Of a DNA stretch of 54,310 nucleotides, positions 15,935-24,775 are shown in pieces. Location: positions 1 through 54,310 of the forward strand of contig CAKTZP010000002.1 in assembly GCA_934636045.1 (NCBI GenBank), read 5' to 3'. Under the pieces are notes generated by a model, which did not search any database, had not been told where the DNA came from, and saw only the letters and a program-made list of their open reading frames with translations. The position numbers and the translations under genes were made by a program. Position 1 is the first letter of the stretch, and each line of letters opens with the position of its first letter. This DNA comes from an uncultured Oscillospiraceae bacterium (GTDB lineage Bacteria > Bacillota > Clostridia > Oscillospirales > Oscillospiraceae).

Positions 15935-16910
15935 CCGCTGGGAGGAGCTGCAGCAGCTGGCAGACTGCGTCATGGAGCTGCCCGTCGACCGGCGGGGGAG
16001 GAATCCGCTGCGGGATCTGGGGCTGCTGCGGCGGTATCGGGCGCTTTTGCGCGCGGTGCGGCCGGAGCTGGTGCTCACCTATACGGTCAAGCCCAACATT
16101 TACGGCGGGCTGGCGTGCCGCTGGGCGCGCGTGCCCTATGCCGCGAACATCACCGGGCTCGGCAGCGCGCTGGAAAACGGCGGCGGGCTGCGGCGGCTCG
16201 TTCTGGCGCTTTACAAGTCCGCGCTGAAGCGCGCACGGGTCGTGTTTTTTGAAAACAGCGCCAACCGCGATGCGCTCGACGCCGCGGGTGTCGTGCCGAA
16301 GGGGCGCGATGTCGTGCTGGCGGGCGCGGGTGTAAATTTAAAAGACTTTCCATATCAGCCCTATCCGCAGAATATGCCGGTGCGGTTTCTGTTCGTCGGC
16401 CGTGTGATGCGCGAAAAGGGCATCGACGAGCTGTTCGCCGCCGCAAAGCGGCTGCGCTGGGACGGCGCGGCGGTGGAATTTCACGTCGTCGGCTCGTTCG
16501 AGGAGGCGTATAAGCCCGCGATGGATGCGCTGGAGCAGGCGGGCGTCGTCCGCTGCCACGGCTATCAGGCCGACATGCGGCCGTGGTACGCCATGGCCGA
16601 TTGCGTCGTGCTGCCGTCCTACCACGAGGGCATGTCCAACGTGCTGCTCGAGGCCGCGGCCTCCGGACGGCCGCTGATCACCAGCGACATTCCCGGCTGC
16701 CGCGAGGCCGTTGCGCCGGGCGAAAGCGGTCTGCTCTGCCCGCCGCAGGACGCCGAGGCATTATACGAAACATTGCAGGCATTCCTGGCGCTGCCCGCAG
16801 CCGCGCGTGCCGAAATGGGGCGCCGCGGACGGGCGCGCATGGAAGCGCGATTCGACAAGGCGGCCGTCGTGGCCGAGACCGTCCGGCATCTGGAGCTGCG
16901 CCATGGTTGA
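15819..16910 (+). CDS. Glycosyltransferase family 4
   Basis: A 363-residue GT-B enzyme. The N-terminal acceptor domain shows ILILANHSGGLYDFRKDLI, then PVDRRGRNPLRDLGLLRRYR and LTYTVKPNIYGGLACRWA; the C-terminal donor domain shows RFLFVGRVMREKGIDELF and the nucleotide-sugar motif SYHEGMSNVLLEAAASGRP. This pattern is common in capsule/EPS clusters next to PglC-like enzymes and probably adds the second sugar. I chose the GTG at 15819 because it gives the family N-terminus; TTG 15798 and GTG 15807 are also in frame. It overlaps the ATP-grasp reading frame by about 116 bases. The first ~80 bases are A+T-rich and the rest strongly G+C-rich. Confidence 0.87.
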   Translation: MTQILILANHSGGLYDFRKDLIAELKKYAQVTVAVPRNDRWEELQQLADCVMELPVDRRGRNPLRDLGLLRRYRALLRAVRPELVLTYTVKPNIYGGLACRWARVPYAANITGLGSALENGGGLRRLVLALYKSALKRARVVFFENSANRDALDAAGVVPKGRDVVLAGAGVNLKDFPYQPYPQNMPVRFLFVGRVMREKGIDELFAAAKRLRWDGAAVEFHVVGSFEEAYKPAMDALEQAGVVRCHGYQADMRPWYAMADCVVLPSYHEGMSNVLLEAAASGRPLITSDIPGCREAVAPGESGLLCPPQDAEALYETLQAFLALPAAARAEMGRRGRARMEARFDKAAVVAETVRHLELRHG

Positions 16911-18015
16911 TTATGTAAAATTACTTCTTCTTGCCGTCGCCGTCGCGTGGTGCGCCGATCATGCGTCACGGAAGCGGACGAACGCAGGGCAGCGGCGGCG
17001 GCTGATCCTCTGCACGCTCGTGCTGCTGGTGCTGCTGGCGGGCTTTGCCGGGCTGCGCACGCGCTGCAACGACACCGGCGCGTACCGCCACAGCTACGAG
17101 ATGCTCACGGAGGGCTCGTGGGCGGCGTCGGACAAGCAGCTCGGCTCGAATCCGCTGTTCAACTGGGTCAACTGCCGGTTGAAGCACGCGGGCGTCTCGA
17201 CGCAGAATTTTTTGATGTTCTGGGCGTTTTTGACCGTCGGATGCTATGTTCTCTTCCTTCATTGCCATTCGGTCGATTATCCGCTGACGGTGTTTCTGCT
17301 GTTTGCGACGGGCTGCTACCCCTTCGTCTTTGCGGGCATCAAGCAGGCCGCCGCCATTGGCATCGCGGTCATCGGCGTGATGCTCTGGCTGCGGAAAAAG
17401 CGGATTTTGTACCTGCTATGCGTCATTATTGCAACGCTGCTGCACCCCTATTCCCTGCTCTATCTGCTCGTGCCGGTGATGCAGTTCCGGCCGTGGACGT
17501 ACAAGACCTACGTCCTGCTCGCGCTGGCAGTCGGCTGCGGTTTTTTGCTCGAGCCGCTGCTGGGCACGATCGTCAGCATCGCGGCGATGCTCGGTGAGGG
17601 GTATTCCGTCGCATCGTTTTCCGAGGCGGGCGTGAATATTTTCCGCGTTTTGGTCTGTAACGTGCCGACATTTCTCTCCCTCGCCTACCGCAGACGACTG
17701 TTCACGGACTCCTCCCCGGCAGAGAATCTGTTCGTAAACCTGACCATGCTCAACGGCGCGATCATGTTCGTCGGCCTGTTCGGCACGGCCAACTATTTCG
17801 CGCGGCTGGCAAACTATTTTCTGATCTTCCAGAGCCTGTCGCTCCCGTGGATGCTGAAAAAGCTCGGCGGCAAGCCGCGCCGCAACCTCACCATCCTGAT
17901 GCTCCTCGGCTATACAGGCTACTTCGCCTATGCCAACCTGATCGCCATCCCATTCGACTCCGACTTCCACCGCCTGACCGTGTCAGAATACTTTGCACTG
18001 CTGAAAGGGAGATGA
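16903..18015 (+). CDS. EpsG-family membrane polymerase-like protein
   Basis: A 370-residue polytopic membrane protein with about ten hydrophobic helices. GFAGLRTRCNDTGAYRHSYE near the N-terminus, with the Arg/Asp/Tyr pattern, is typical of EpsG/Wzy-like proteins, as is the VFAGIKQAAAIGIAV segment (the family's R/KQ site). It likely polymerises repeat units on the outer membrane face. The ATG at 16903 overlaps the end of the preceding glycosyltransferase. No Wzz/Wzc chain-length or tyrosine-kinase gene is present nearby. Confidence 0.82.
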   Translation: MVDYVKLLLLAVAVAWCADHASRKRTNAGQRRRLILCTLVLLVLLAGFAGLRTRCNDTGAYRHSYEMLTEGSWAASDKQLGSNPLFNWVNCRLKHAGVSTQNFLMFWAFLTVGCYVLFLHCHSVDYPLTVFLLFATGCYPFVFAGIKQAAAIGIAVIGVMLWLRKKRILYLLCVIIATLLHPYSLLYLLVPVMQFRPWTYKTYVLLALAVGCGFLLEPLLGTIVSIAAMLGEGYSVASFSEAGVNIFRVLVCNVPTFLSLAYRRRLFTDSSPAENLFVNLTMLNGAIMFVGLFGTANYFARLANYFLIFQSLSLPWMLKKLGGKPRRNLTILMLLGYTGYFAYANLIAIPFDSDFHRLTVSEYFALLKGR

Positions 18016-18017
18016 GC

Positions 18018-19118
18018 ATGCCGATTCGTGTGTTGCAGGTCGTCACGCATATGGAGCGCGGCGGGCTGGAATCGATGCTGATGAACTATTACCGCCATAT
18101 CGACCGGACACAGGTGCAATTCGACTTTCTGGTACACCGGCAGGAGCGCGCAGCGTTTGACGATGAAATTGAAGCGCTTGGCGGAAAAATCTATCGCTTG
18201 CCGAGACTGGTTCCGTGGAGCGGGACGTATCGCCACGCGCTGAACGCCTTTTTTGATGAGCACCCGGAATACCGCGTCGTCCACGTGCATCAGGACTGCC
18301 TGAGCAGCATCGCCTTGAAATCCGCAGCACAGCACGGCGTGCCGGTACGGATTGCGCATAGTCACAGCGCCAATCAGGATAAGAACTGGAAATATCCCAT
18401 CAAGCTATGGTATAAGCGCCAGATTCCGCGCTATGCTACTACTCTTTTTACGTGCGGACAGGCGGCAGGAGACTGGATGTTCGGCGGCGCGCCGTTTCAG
18501 GTCATCCACAACGCCATCGACACATTGGCATATCGATATGATGCGGCGAGCCGTTCTGCAATGCGTCAGCAGTTGGGGCTATCAGAAGAATTAACGATTG
18601 GCCATGTTGGGCGTTTTAACCCGCCCAAAAATCACCCGTTTTTGTTGGAAATCTTCGCAGCACTGCTGAAACGGGAGCCGAATGCGGTGCTGCTGCTGGT
18701 CGGCGGAGGAGACGATCTGCCGAAAATACAGGCCAAAGCGCAGGCGCTCGGCATTTCCGGCCGCGTCCGCTTCCTCGGCGTCCGCAGCGATGTCGCCGAC
18801 CTGATGCAGGCGACGGACGTGTTCGTCTTCCCGTCGCTTTACGAGGGACTCCCGGTCACAATGGTCGAGGCACAGGCTGCAGGGCTGCCCTGCCTCATCT
18901 CCGACTGCATCCCGCGGGAGTGCATCCTCATCCCCGAACTTGTAACGCCCCTGCCGCTGACGGCGACCTCCGACACATGGGCAGAAAAAGCCCTCGCCCT
19001 CCGCGCCACCCCGCGCACCGACCGCCGCCCCGAGATCGCCGCCCACGGCTTCGACATTCTGTCCGAAGCGCAAAAATTGCAAGAATTCTACATTGCTTCC
19101 GTAGCAATTACAAGTTGA
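18018..19118 (+). CDS. Glycosyltransferase family 4 (EpsF-like)
   Basis: A 366-residue GT-B enzyme. MPIRVLQVVTHMERGGLESM and MNYYRHIDRTQVQFDFLVHR are the hallmark N-terminus of EpsF-type EPS glycosyltransferases, with HVHQDCLSSIAL and RIAHSHSAN following. The donor site is IGHVGRFNPPKNHPFLLEIF with SLYEGLPVTMVEAQAAGLP. I chose the ATG at 18018, six bases after AAGGGAG; an ATG at 18012 overlaps the previous stop but is too close to that site. It follows the EpsG-like gene, the usual EPS context. Confidence 0.9.
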   Translation: MPIRVLQVVTHMERGGLESMLMNYYRHIDRTQVQFDFLVHRQERAAFDDEIEALGGKIYRLPRLVPWSGTYRHALNAFFDEHPEYRVVHVHQDCLSSIALKSAAQHGVPVRIAHSHSANQDKNWKYPIKLWYKRQIPRYATTLFTCGQAAGDWMFGGAPFQVIHNAIDTLAYRYDAASRSAMRQQLGLSEELTIGHVGRFNPPKNHPFLLEIFAALLKREPNAVLLLVGGGDDLPKIQAKAQALGISGRVRFLGVRSDVADLMQATDVFVFPSLYEGLPVTMVEAQAAGLPCLISDCIPRECILIPELVTPLPLTATSDTWAEKALALRATPRTDRRPEIAAHGFDILSEAQKLQEFYIASVAITS

Positions 19119-19133
19119 GGTGAACAACTGCCC

Positions 19134-19676
19134 ATGTCCCTTTGGAAACGATGCCTTATGCTGCTCAACCGTGAGATCCCGACCGAGACGTTAGTAAAAC
19201 GCGGAATGCGTGTCGGCAAAAACTTTAGCCGTCAACAGGGCTGCTTTCTCGACCCGACGCACTGCTTTTTAATTACGATCGGTGATGACGTCACCATGAG
19301 CATCCGGGTAACGGTTATGGCGCACGACGCCAGCACGAAAAAACTTCTTGGCTATACAAAAATTGGCCAAGTACACATTGGAAACCGCGTTTTTATCGGT
19401 GCAAATGTCACCATTCTGCCCGGTGTTTCCATTGGCGATGACGCTATTATCGGTGCTGGGAGTGTCGTTACCCGAGACGTTCCGGCGCGAACCGTTTTCG
19501 CCGGCGTTCCCGCGAAGTTGCTTTGCTCTGTAGATGATTTCTCGGCAAAAATGCAGGAACAAATGCAAAGCAGCACTTTGTTCGGCAGCGATTATCGAAT
19601 GAACAGCGGGCTTGATGAAGCCAAAAAGCAGGCAATTCTTGCCGCAACCGACGGTAAGCTTGCCTTTATGAAATAG
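19134..19676 (+). CDS. Hexapeptide-repeat O-acetyltransferase
   Basis: A 180-residue left-handed beta-helix acyltransferase of the WbbJ/LacA type. Hexapeptide repeats are clear (IGQVHIGNRVFIGANVTILP, then VSIGDDAIIGAGSVVTRDVP and the FAGVPAKLL ending), and the catalytic-type His is in MAHDAS. It likely O- or N-acetylates a sugar in the glycan using acetyl-CoA. Base composition is lower in G+C than the upstream glycosyltransferases, suggesting separate acquisition. The start is 15 bases after the upstream gene. Confidence 0.88.
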   Translation: MSLWKRCLMLLNREIPTETLVKRGMRVGKNFSRQQGCFLDPTHCFLITIGDDVTMSIRVTVMAHDASTKKLLGYTKIGQVHIGNRVFIGANVTILPGVSIGDDAIIGAGSVVTRDVPARTVFAGVPAKLLCSVDDFSAKMQEQMQSSTLFGSDYRMNSGLDEAKKQAILAATDGKLAFMK

Positions 19677-19690
19677 TCGAGGAATCAGCT

Positions 19691-20581
19691 ATGTCTACGT
19701 CGCAAGCCATTACGGTCTTTACACCGACCTACAATCGCGCTTACATTCTGTCCAAATGCTATGAAAGCCTAAATCGGCAAACCTGCAAAAATTTCGAGTG
19801 GCTGATTATCGACGACGGCTCAACAGACGAAACAAGTGCATTGGTCGCCAGTTGGCAGCGGCAGGATAACGGATACCCAATTCGCTATATCCACAAAGAA
19901 AACGGCGGCCTCCATACAGGATATAACACCGCGATCGAAAATATGGATACCGAACTTTCTGTCTGTATTGACTCAGACGACGCTATGCCGGAAGACGGAA
20001 TTGCACGAATCCTGAACGAGTGGCGCAAGGTAAAGCATTCCGGTGCAGCCGGTCTGGTTGGGTTGGACATGAAGCCAAGCGGAGAGCTGATTGGAAAGCC
20101 ATTGCCGGAACAAGCACTGTTTAACGCAGCCTCTCTTCTCTGTATTCCCGGTATGGGCGACAAGAAATACGTTGTTCGGAACGATCTATTGCGCGGTGTC
20201 GCGCCGATTCCCGTTTTTTCCGGAGAAAAGAACCTAAATCCGCATTATCTTATCATTCAATTATCCAAAACGGCCTTGTTTCACCCGGTAAACCACTGTT
20301 TCTGCATTGTGGAATACCAGCCAGACGGTATGACGGCCAATATCTACAAGCAATACGTTAATAGCCCAAATAGTTTTGCTGTACTGCGGCGTGCGATTAT
20401 GGAAGCTCCGGGGTTAACTTGGCAATATCAATTAAAGAACATCATCCACTACTGCTCCAGCAGCCAGCTTGCGCACGACCGCGCGTACATCAAAAACTCC
20501 CCCCGCAAGCTGTTGACCATCCTTTGCGCCCCCGCCGGCCACGCGCTGACGTGGTATATTAAGAGGAAGGCAGGGCGTTGA
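19691..20581 (+). CDS. Glycosyltransferase family 2
   Basis: A 296-residue GT-A enzyme. TVFTPTYNRAYILSKCYESL opens the domain. IIDDGSTDETSALV supplies the nucleotide-binding Asp residues, HKENGGLHTGYNTAI follows, and CIDSDDAMPEDGIARI carries the DxD-like metal site. The C-terminal half is specific and unassigned, with YQPDGMTANIYK. It adds one sugar of the repeat unit; donor and linkage are unknown. Composition is A+T-richer in the first ~750 bases and shifts to G+C-rich in the last ~130. Confidence 0.9.
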   Translation: MSTSQAITVFTPTYNRAYILSKCYESLNRQTCKNFEWLIIDDGSTDETSALVASWQRQDNGYPIRYIHKENGGLHTGYNTAIENMDTELSVCIDSDDAMPEDGIARILNEWRKVKHSGAAGLVGLDMKPSGELIGKPLPEQALFNAASLLCIPGMGDKKYVVRNDLLRGVAPIPVFSGEKNLNPHYLIIQLSKTALFHPVNHCFCIVEYQPDGMTANIYKQYVNSPNSFAVLRRAIMEAPGLTWQYQLKNIIHYCSSSQLAHDRAYIKNSPRKLLTILCAPAGHALTWYIKRKAGR

Positions 20582-20584
20582 GCT

Positions 20585-21601
20585 ATGACTGACACTCTTT
20601 CTCCGCAGCCGCTGAAAATCAGCGTGGTCATCCCCGTCTATAACTGCGAAAAATATCTCCGCGCAGCGGTTTCTTCCGTTTTGGAGCAGCCGTATCAAAA
20701 CATTACGATCGTCCTCGTTGACGACGGCTCGACCGACCGGTCTGGGCTGCTGTGTGATACCTTGGCCGAAGAAAATTGCAGAATTACCGTGCTTCATCAG
20801 AAAAACGGTGGGGTTTCCGCCGCGAGATATGCGGGGATCGACCATATTTTAGAGCATCTTTTGGACGGAAAAAGCGAGCACTATCTCGCCTTTCTGGATG
20901 CCGACGATGCTTGGACAAAAAATTTCTTTACTGACGAAAGCATTGCCAATTTTGCCGCGGCGGACATGCTGCGCTTTCAGTCCGTCGGCTGCAACGCAAA
21001 GCTGACCCGATGTCTGACGCCCGCCGCCGTGAAGGAAGGGCACTATCCCGGCGGCGACGCAACGGTGCGAATGTGTTTAACTTCACACTTTGGCGCGGCG
21101 CTGTATTCCTGCCAATTCGTACAGCGTAGCCACGTGCATTTTATCAACGGTCTAAAATGGTCGGAAGATATATTATTCCTCCGAGCCTGCGCAAACGCAG
21201 CCAGCAGCATTGCTGTATACCCACGCGTCTTATACCTATACCGTAATAATCCGGCTTCTTGCGTTCACACAAACGCGGCGACCGGCTTCGCGTACTACGA
21301 GCCGATGATGCGCGCGTATATGGAAAACGATTACGACGGCGGCGGTTTTGTGGCGTGGTACTTTGTCGATGCGGTGGAAGACCATTTCAAAAACGGCGGC
21401 AGTGTTGCCGCAGCAAAGGAGTGGATGGCCAGCCACAGCGAATACGTCGAAATTGCCGAAAAGCGCGGCGGTGCGCGTGCGGCAGCGGTTTTTTCCGCCC
21501 TCGAAAACACGCCGCGCCGCTATGCAGCGCGGCTTCATCGGAAAGGAATTGCCTTCCATGCTGCGAGACGCGTCGTGCATACCCCCCCATTTCAATTTTA
21601 A
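20585..21601 (+). CDS. Glycosyltransferase family 2
   Basis: A 338-residue GT-A enzyme: ISVVIPVYNCEKYLRAAVSS, IVLVDDGSTDRSGLLCDTLA, HQKNGGVSAARYAGIDHI and the metal site YLAFLDADDAW. The C-terminal part is divergent and ends in a Lys/Arg-rich helix. It starts three bases after the previous glycosyltransferase, so the two are probably translated together. About 70 non-coding bases follow; I see nothing specific in them beyond a GGAG-like site before the next gene. Confidence 0.9.
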   Translation: MTDTLSPQPLKISVVIPVYNCEKYLRAAVSSVLEQPYQNITIVLVDDGSTDRSGLLCDTLAEENCRITVLHQKNGGVSAARYAGIDHILEHLLDGKSEHYLAFLDADDAWTKNFFTDESIANFAAADMLRFQSVGCNAKLTRCLTPAAVKEGHYPGGDATVRMCLTSHFGAALYSCQFVQRSHVHFINGLKWSEDILFLRACANAASSIAVYPRVLYLYRNNPASCVHTNAATGFAYYEPMMRAYMENDYDGGGFVAWYFVDAVEDHFKNGGSVAAAKEWMASHSEYVEIAEKRGGARAAAVFSALENTPRRYAARLHRKGIAFHAARRVVHTPPFQF

Positions 21602-21672
21602 TTGATATTCTTCGTTATTGGAATGCGATCCCGAAATTCTAAAACGATACCGGCATATTAGGAGTTTTCATC

Positions 21673-22992
21673 ATGCAGCAAGGCAAAAAATCCATCCTCC
21701 TCTTCTCCCAAGCGATGGAGCTGGGTGGGGTGGAGCGGAGTTTGTTGGGGCTTTTGGGGGCGGTCGACTACGAGCGGTTCGAGGTCGACGTGTTCCTGAT
21801 GCGCCATAGCGGGGAGCTGCTGCCGTATCTTGACCCGCGGGCGCGGCTGCTGCCGGAGCTTCCCGAATATGCGGCGCTGGCCGTGCCGATGGTGGCGCTG
21901 CTGCGGCGCGGGCAGCTGCGTGTGCTGCGGCGGCGGCTGGCCGGGCGGCGCGCGGCGCGGCGCTTCGACCGGAGGTGTCCGGCCGGAGTCCCAGCGATCA
22001 CCGCACTGACCTACAGCCACAAATACACCCTGCCCGCCATGCCGATGATATCTCAAAAGACTTATGACCTCGCCATCAGCTTCCTAACGCCGCACTATTT
22101 CGTGCGCGAGCGGGTCAAGGCGAAAAAATACGCCGCGTGGATCCACACCGACTACACCGCGCTCTGGTTCGACCGCGCGGCCGAGCTGGCCATGTGGCGC
22201 GGCTACGACGCGATCTGCGGCGTGTCGGCGGAGACGTCCGCGGGCTTTTGCGCCGCGTTCCCAAAGCTGGCCGCACACGTGCGCACCATCGAAAACATCC
22301 TGCCGCAAGCTCTGATCGCCCGGCAGGCGCAGGAACCGGCCGAAGACTGGCCGCCCCCCAATCTGTCATTGCGAGGCGCGCAGGGCGCGCCGTGGCAATC
22401 TCATAGGACGCAGCCGGACGCTGCGGAAAACGGCTTTCCACGTTGCTGCACTCCTCGGAAGGCCAGCGAGGGGCTGCGGCTGCTTTCCGTCGGGCGCTTT
22501 TGCAGGGCAAAAAATTTTGACAACGTGCCGGACATTTGTCGGCGGATCTTGGCGGAGGGCTTAAGCGTCACGTGGTATCTGATCGGCTACGGCGGGGATG
22601 AGGCGCTGATCCGGCAGCGGATCGCGGAGACCGGAATGGAGAAGCATGTCGTTTTGCTGGGCAAAAAAAGCAACCCCTACCCCTACCTGCGCGCGTGCGA
22701 CCTGTACGTTCAGCCGTCGCGGTATGAGGGCAAAGCCGTCTCCGTTCGCGAGGCGCAGCTCCTTTGCAAGCCGGTCATCATTACAAATTACGCGACCTCG
22801 GCCAGCCAGCTGGACGACGGTGTGGACGGCGTGATCGTGCCCATGGACAACGCGGGCTGCGCCGCCGGGATCGCCGCGCTGCTGCGCGACCCGGCGCGGA
22901 TGCAGCGCCTTTCCGCCGCCTGCGCCCGCCGCGACTACACCAACCGCGCCGAAATCGAAAAGCTCTGCGCACTCATGGAGGACGACGCATGA
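21673..22992 (+). CDS. Glycosyltransferase family 4 with in-frame palindromic-repeat insertion
   Basis: A 439-residue GT-B enzyme, about 40 longer than its two paralogues downstream (24772 and 25953). Shared family sequence includes SQAMELGGVERSLLGLLGAV, AAWIHTDYTALWF, RLLSVGRFCRAKNFDNV, GKKSNPYPYLRACDLYVQ and RYEGKAVSVREAQLLCKPV. Residues ~231-264 (LSLRGAQGAPWQSH... to ...CCTPRKASE) have no counterpart. They are encoded by a copy of the dispersed CATTGCGAG repeat (22364-22464), inserted between the two Rossmann domains without breaking the frame. The linker position makes retained activity plausible. The gene is strongly G+C-rich, unlike the paralogues. Confidence 0.88.
   Translation: MQQGKKSILLFSQAMELGGVERSLLGLLGAVDYERFEVDVFLMRHSGELLPYLDPRARLLPELPEYAALAVPMVALLRRGQLRVLRRRLAGRRAARRFDRRCPAGVPAITALTYSHKYTLPAMPMISQKTYDLAISFLTPHYFVRERVKAKKYAAWIHTDYTALWFDRAAELAMWRGYDAICGVSAETSAGFCAAFPKLAAHVRTIENILPQALIARQAQEPAEDWPPPNLSLRGAQGAPWQSHRTQPDAAENGFPRCCTPRKASEGLRLLSVGRFCRAKNFDNVPDICRRILAEGLSVTWYLIGYGGDEALIRQRIAETGMEKHVVLLGKKSNPYPYLRACDLYVQPSRYEGKAVSVREAQLLCKPVIITNYATSASQLDDGVDGVIVPMDNAGCAAGIAALLRDPARMQRLSAACARRDYTNRAEIEKLCALMEDDA
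22364..22464 (+). repeat. CATTGCGAG palindromic repeat inside a glycosyltransferase gene
   Basis: The left end TGTCATTGCGAG (22364-22375) is identical to the element at 12662, followed by CGTGGCAATC. The right end is degenerate (CCACGTTGCTGCACTCCTCG) but still resembles the inverted end GCCACG...GCTCCTCGCAATG. The insert is about 101-105 bases and keeps the frame open. Confidence 0.75.
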
Positions 22993-23684
22993 TCCCGAAA
23001 ATCATTCATTATTGCTGGTTCGGCCGGGGCGAGAAGCCGGAGCTGGCGAAAAAGTGCATCGCCAGCTGGCGGAAATTCTGTCCGGACTTTGCGCTGCGCG
23101 AATGGAACGAGGACAACTGCGACGTGCGCGCCATGCCGTTCATGGCCGAGGCATACGACGCGGGAAAGTTCGCCTTCGTCTCTGATGTGGTACGGCTGCT
23201 CGTGCTGGAGGCGCACGGCGGTGTGTATCTTGACACGGATGTAGAAGTATTACAGGATTTTTCTCCCTTGCTGAATGACGAGGGCTTTCTCGGGTTTGAA
23301 AACAAGCGCTTCGTCAACAGCGGACAAGGCATGGCCGCCGAGGCGCATCACCCGGTGGTTCGGGCAATGCTGGAGGAGTATCGAAGGCTGCATTTTCTCA
23401 ACCCAGACGGAAGCCAAAACGCCGTCGGCTGCCCACGCCTGAACACGGATGTGCTCGAGCGCTTTGGCCTCGTGCGCAACGGGCAGGAGCAGATCGTCGC
23501 AGGGCTGCACATCTACCCCGCCGACCGGTTCAATCCCCTCGACAGCGCCACCGGCCGTCTGAACAAGACTGACCGCACCTATTCCATCCATTGGTACGCC
23601 ATGAGCTGGCTGTCGCGGCGCGCAAGGCTGAAGGCGCGCCTCGGCCGCCTCGCGCGGCGGATCATCGGATACCGTAAGCCATGA
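22989..23684 (+). CDS. DXD-containing glycosyltransferase (capsular polysaccharide/Gly_transf_sug type)
   Basis: A 231-residue enzyme with PKIIHYCWFGRGEKPELAKK at the N-terminus, FAFVSDVVRLLVLEAHGGVY and the DXD site YLDTDVEVL, then SIHWYAMSW near the end. This is the GT32/Och1-like family common in capsule loci. The ATG at 22989 overlaps the previous stop (ATGA); a longer in-frame extension would overlap the preceding gene heavily and is rejected. The product is a single-sugar transferase; donor unknown. Confidence 0.88.
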   Translation: MIPKIIHYCWFGRGEKPELAKKCIASWRKFCPDFALREWNEDNCDVRAMPFMAEAYDAGKFAFVSDVVRLLVLEAHGGVYLDTDVEVLQDFSPLLNDEGFLGFENKRFVNSGQGMAAEAHHPVVRAMLEEYRRLHFLNPDGSQNAVGCPRLNTDVLERFGLVRNGQEQIVAGLHIYPADRFNPLDSATGRLNKTDRTYSIHWYAMSWLSRRARLKARLGRLARRIIGYRKP

Positions 23685-24775
23685 AGATTTGCACTATCAC
23701 ATGCCATGATGTTTATAATGTCGGCGCCTCGCTGCAGGCATATGCGCTGCAGGCTTATCTTGCCTCCCTCGGTCATGACGCAGCGATTCTTGATTACAAG
23801 CCGGCCTATCTTTCCGGGCATTACCGTCTCTGGGCGGTCAGCAATCCGCGCTACGACCGGCTGGTCGTGCGCCAAGCGTATCTGCTGGCGAAGCTGCCCG
23901 GGCGGCTGCGCGCGCTGCGGCGCAAGCGCGTGTTCGACCGCTTTACGGCCGAACACCTTACGCTGACCCGCCGCTACGCGTCAAACGACGAGCTAACGGC
24001 CGCCCCACCGGAGGCGGACATCTATTTTGCCGGGAGCGACCAGATTTGGAACCCGCTGTTTCCAAACGGGAGGGACGCGGCGTTTTATCTGGACTTCGTG
24101 CGGCAGGGCGTGCGTGCGTCCTACGCGGCGAGCTTCGCCGTAGAGGAATTTCCGGCGGAGCTGCGCGCTGTTACGGAGCAGTATTTGCAGCGTCTTGACC
24201 GTGTTTCCGTGCGGGAAGCGTCGGGTCTGCCGATTTTGGCGTCGCTGGGGCGGCCGGACGGCGTAGCCGTGCTCGACCCCGTATTTTTACCGGACAAAGC
24301 TCTCTGGGACGCGCTGGCAAAGCCCCCGAAAAACGCGCGGCCGTACCTGCTGGTGTACGATTTTGAGCGCAGCCCGGCGGTGCGGCAGCTGGCCGAGCGG
24401 ATCGCGGCGGCGCGCGGGCTGGAAATTTACTCCGTCTTCCGCGTCCCCTACGCGCGGCGCTGCTTTCCGAGCTGCGGGCCGCAGGAGTTTTTGGGCTTGG
24501 TTCGTGACGCGTCGTTCGTGCTGTCCAATTCGTTCCACGCGACGGCGTTTTCCGCCATTTTTGAGCGCGACTTCGGCGTGGTGCCGCGCGCGGACAGGCT
24601 CAACACGCGCATGCGCGACTTCACCGCCCTGCTTGGCCTGCCCGACCGCATGCTGACTCCCGAAGGCCCCCTCCCCGCCCCCATCGACTGGCTCCCCGTC
24701 CGCGCCCGCCTGTCCGCCGCCATTGCGGATTCCAAAAATTACATTGACGAAGTGCTGAGGCTCGCCAAGCTATGA
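23681..24775 (+). CDS. Polysaccharide pyruvyl transferase family protein
   Basis: A 364-residue protein of the CsaB/WcaK-type family that places a pyruvate ketal on sugars. N-terminal ITCHDVYNVGASLQAYALQA and ILDYKP, the central AGSDQIWNPLF motif, SYAASFA, VSVREASGLPIL, VLDPVFL, and C-terminal FVLSNSFHATAFSAIF with the conserved His all match the family. Pyruvylated wall polymers are the usual ligand for SLH domains. Two SLH proteins are encoded in this window, so a functional link is possible, though CsaB proper modifies secondary wall polymer and this one sits in an EPS cluster. Overlaps both neighbours by ATGA. Confidence 0.88.
   Translation: MKICTITCHDVYNVGASLQAYALQAYLASLGHDAAILDYKPAYLSGHYRLWAVSNPRYDRLVVRQAYLLAKLPGRLRALRRKRVFDRFTAEHLTLTRRYASNDELTAAPPEADIYFAGSDQIWNPLFPNGRDAAFYLDFVRQGVRASYAASFAVEEFPAELRAVTEQYLQRLDRVSVREASGLPILASLGRPDGVAVLDPVFLPDKALWDALAKPPKNARPYLLVYDFERSPAVRQLAERIAAARGLEIYSVFRVPYARRCFPSCGPQEFLGLVRDASFVLSNSFHATAFSAIFERDFGVVPRADRLNTRMRDFTALLGLPDRMLTPEGPLPAPIDWLPVRARLSAAIADSKNYIDEVLRLAKL

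Noticed and set aside
21673..22992. Glycosyltransferase called a pseudogene because of the repeat insertion
   Set aside because: The frame is uninterrupted and all motifs on both sides are intact, so it is annotated as a gene with an insertion.
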